A stretch of DNA of 6,626 bases from Oscillospiraceae bacterium (GTDB lineage Bacteria; Bacillota_A; Clostridia; Oscillospirales; Ruminococcaceae). The notes under the pieces are model-generated. The model saw nothing but the letters and a program-made list of their open reading frames with translations, searched no databases and was not told where the DNA came from. Numbering within the stretch: position 1 is the first letter of the stretch; each line of letters begins with the position of its first letter. The position numbers and the translations under genes are program-made. The stretch is taken from positions 1 to 6,626 of the forward strand of contig JAFQAF010000140.1 in the NCBI GenBank assembly GCA_017400025.1, written 5' to 3'. This document shows, piece after piece, positions 5,534 through 6,626 of this stretch.

Positions 5534-6626
5534 ATGCCTTGTGGCCGCCTATCTGGCCGTTTCTGTCCATCATTGTTGCGCCGTCCTGATAGTTCATCCC
5601 TTTCAGCACAGCGTTTTTGCCGTATTTTTTCTTCAGGCCCAGCACAGCCTGCTGCAGCCGTTTTTCCTTTTCTGCCCGCCTGTCTTCAGCCTTTCTTTTT
5701 TCTGCCCGGACGTTCCGCTCGCCGAAAAGGTCCAGCTGTACAACGGCATTTTCCTTTTCCAGCACTTCTCCGCTTTCCACCTTTGCCGCCACAAGGTTGA
5801 AGCGGCGGATAAGCAGCTGCCTGTCCACTATGCTGTCATACAGAGACAGCACAGCCTCTGTGATTATTATTGCCGAAGAGGTTTTCCTGTCCAGATTTAC
5901 AGTGCCGTGGGCGTGCTTCGGCTTTTGCCTGCCGTAGCTGTCTGTAACAATTTCGCCACTGTAGCCCTCCGTTATATTTTCTATATCATAGCCTACAGTG
6001 AGCACCAGCTGGTCTGTAACCAGCTTTTTTTCAATCAGGTCATACACCAGGGCATCTGCCATTTCGTGCAGCACCACTCTGCCCTTTGCAAAGGTGTAGG
6101 GGCTGTGAAGCACCTGGCCTGAGCCTATACTTTTGGCCTGGGGTTTGTAGCTTTTGATATCTGCTATTGTCGCCGGCTCCCACCCCCACGCATGGTCTAT
6201 AAGAAGCTCTGCATTTATGCCGAAGGTACGGTACAGCACATCCTCATCCACCAGGCTCTGGCGTGCAATATCACCCATGGTGTACAGCCCCAGCTTTTCC
6301 AGCCTGTTTTTATAGCCTTTGCCCACACGCCAGAAATCTGTCAGCGGACGGTGATTCCACAGCAGGCGGCGGTATTCAGTTTCATCCAGCTGTGCTATTC
6401 TTACACCGTGGCTGTCCGGCCGTACGTGCTTTGCCACAATGTCCATGGCTACCTTGGCAAGGTACATATTTGTGCCTATTCCTGCGGCGGCTGTTATACC
6501 CGTTTCCATCAGCACCTGATAGATTATCTTTTCTGTCAGCTGATAAGCGGACATTCTGTACGTATCAAGGTAATTTGTCACATCAAGAAAAACTTCATCT
6601 ATGGAATAAACGTGTATATCTTCCGG
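5532..6626 (-). CDS. Y-family translesion DNA polymerase (UmuC/DinB/UvrX-like; 5' end outside window)
   Basis: Error-prone polymerase for synthesis across DNA lesions. The frame is open from the window edge, and 364 residues are visible. The catalytic SIDE motif in VYSIDEVFLDVT (fragment residues 6-17; bases 6594-6605) shows that the N-terminal palm and fingers, roughly 100 residues, are cut off. A GTG at 6579-6581 is therefore internal, not the start. After the motif come the palm helix GIGTNMYLAKVAMDIVAKH (fragment 49-67), the thumb with a helix-hairpin-helix-like FWRVGKGYKNRLEKLGL (98-114), and a little-finger domain (about 165-290). The clamp-binding motif QLDLF (297-301; bases 5724-5738) follows, then a Lys/Arg/Glu-rich helix (305-325) and a tail ending DRNGQIGGHKA. 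This tail is common in the Gram-positive group paired with YolD-like proteins. Expression would be expected to be SOS-controlled, but the promoter lies outside the window. Confidence 0.95.
   Translation of the reverse strand, partial: PEDIHVYSIDEVFLDVTNYLDTYRMSAYQLTEKIIYQVLMETGITAAAGIGTNMYLAKVAMDIVAKHVRPDSHGVRIAQLDETEYRRLLWNHRPLTDFWRVGKGYKNRLEKLGLYTMGDIARQSLVDEDVLYRTFGINAELLIDHAWGWEPATIADIKSYKPQAKSIGSGQVLHSPYTFAKGRVVLHEMADALVYDLIEKKLVTDQLVLTVGYDIENITEGYSGEIVTDSYGRQKPKHAHGTVNLDRKTSSAIIITEAVLSLYDSIVDRQLLIRRFNLVAAKVESGEVLEKENAVVQLDLFGERNVRAEKRKAEDRRAEKEKRLQQAVLGLKKKYGKNAVLKGMNYQDGATMMDRNGQIGGHKA

Noticed and set aside
5466..6122. 218-codon plus-strand open frame
   Set aside because: Lies opposite the Y-family polymerase coding sequence, which shows the catalytic and clamp-binding motifs; Cys/Phe/His-rich composition is typical of an antisense shadow.

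Overview
The window reads as chromosomal DNA of a Gram-positive anaerobe of the Clostridia, possibly an Oscillospiraceae/Ruminococcaceae-type gut bacterium. That placement is inferred. It rests on the SpoVB/YabM-type flippase next to mazG (a neighbourhood typical of Bacillota), the YozG-like regulator with DUF2975-type membrane proteins, and the YolD-like protein paired with a Y-family DNA polymerase. Purine-rich AGGAGG-type ribosome binding sites and hairpin-plus-T-run terminators fit this. No rRNA, tRNA, CRISPR array, insertion sequence or phage structural gene was found.

Layout: (1) Positions 1-2184, minus strand: a MATE/MVF-superfamily lipid-linked sugar flippase followed 42 bp later by mazG, which runs off the left edge. 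(2) Positions 2185-2320: an AT-rich divergent intergenic region with a perfect 11-bp inverted repeat. (3) Positions 2321-3337, plus strand: a stand-alone M19 (renal/membrane dipeptidase family) dipeptidase with all family metal motifs and its own strong terminator. (4) Positions 3356-5062, plus strand: a compact regulated operon. A strong promoter (TTGACT, 17 bp, TATAAA with an extended -10 TG) is flanked by two copies of a 17-bp dyad, TTAAyGATAAACrTTAA. It drives two tandem paralogous four-helix DUF2975-like membrane proteins and a 77-aa Cro/C1-type regulator, and ends in a long hairpin terminator. (5) Positions 5106-6626, minus strand: a Y-family translesion DNA polymerase (its N-terminus lies beyond the right edge) followed by a YolD-like protein that starts with GTG behind a perfect AGGAGG. 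This operon converges on the regulator operon and probably shares its terminator.

The most distinctive part is region 4. It looks like a self-contained membrane-signalling and transcription circuit: two related membrane proteins with nearly identical C-terminal tails, a small DNA-binding protein, and twin operators whose half-sites differ by compensatory changes that keep the symmetry. The parts belong to recognisable families. The signal, the role of having two membrane partners, and the identity of the protein that binds the boxes cannot be read from the sequence.
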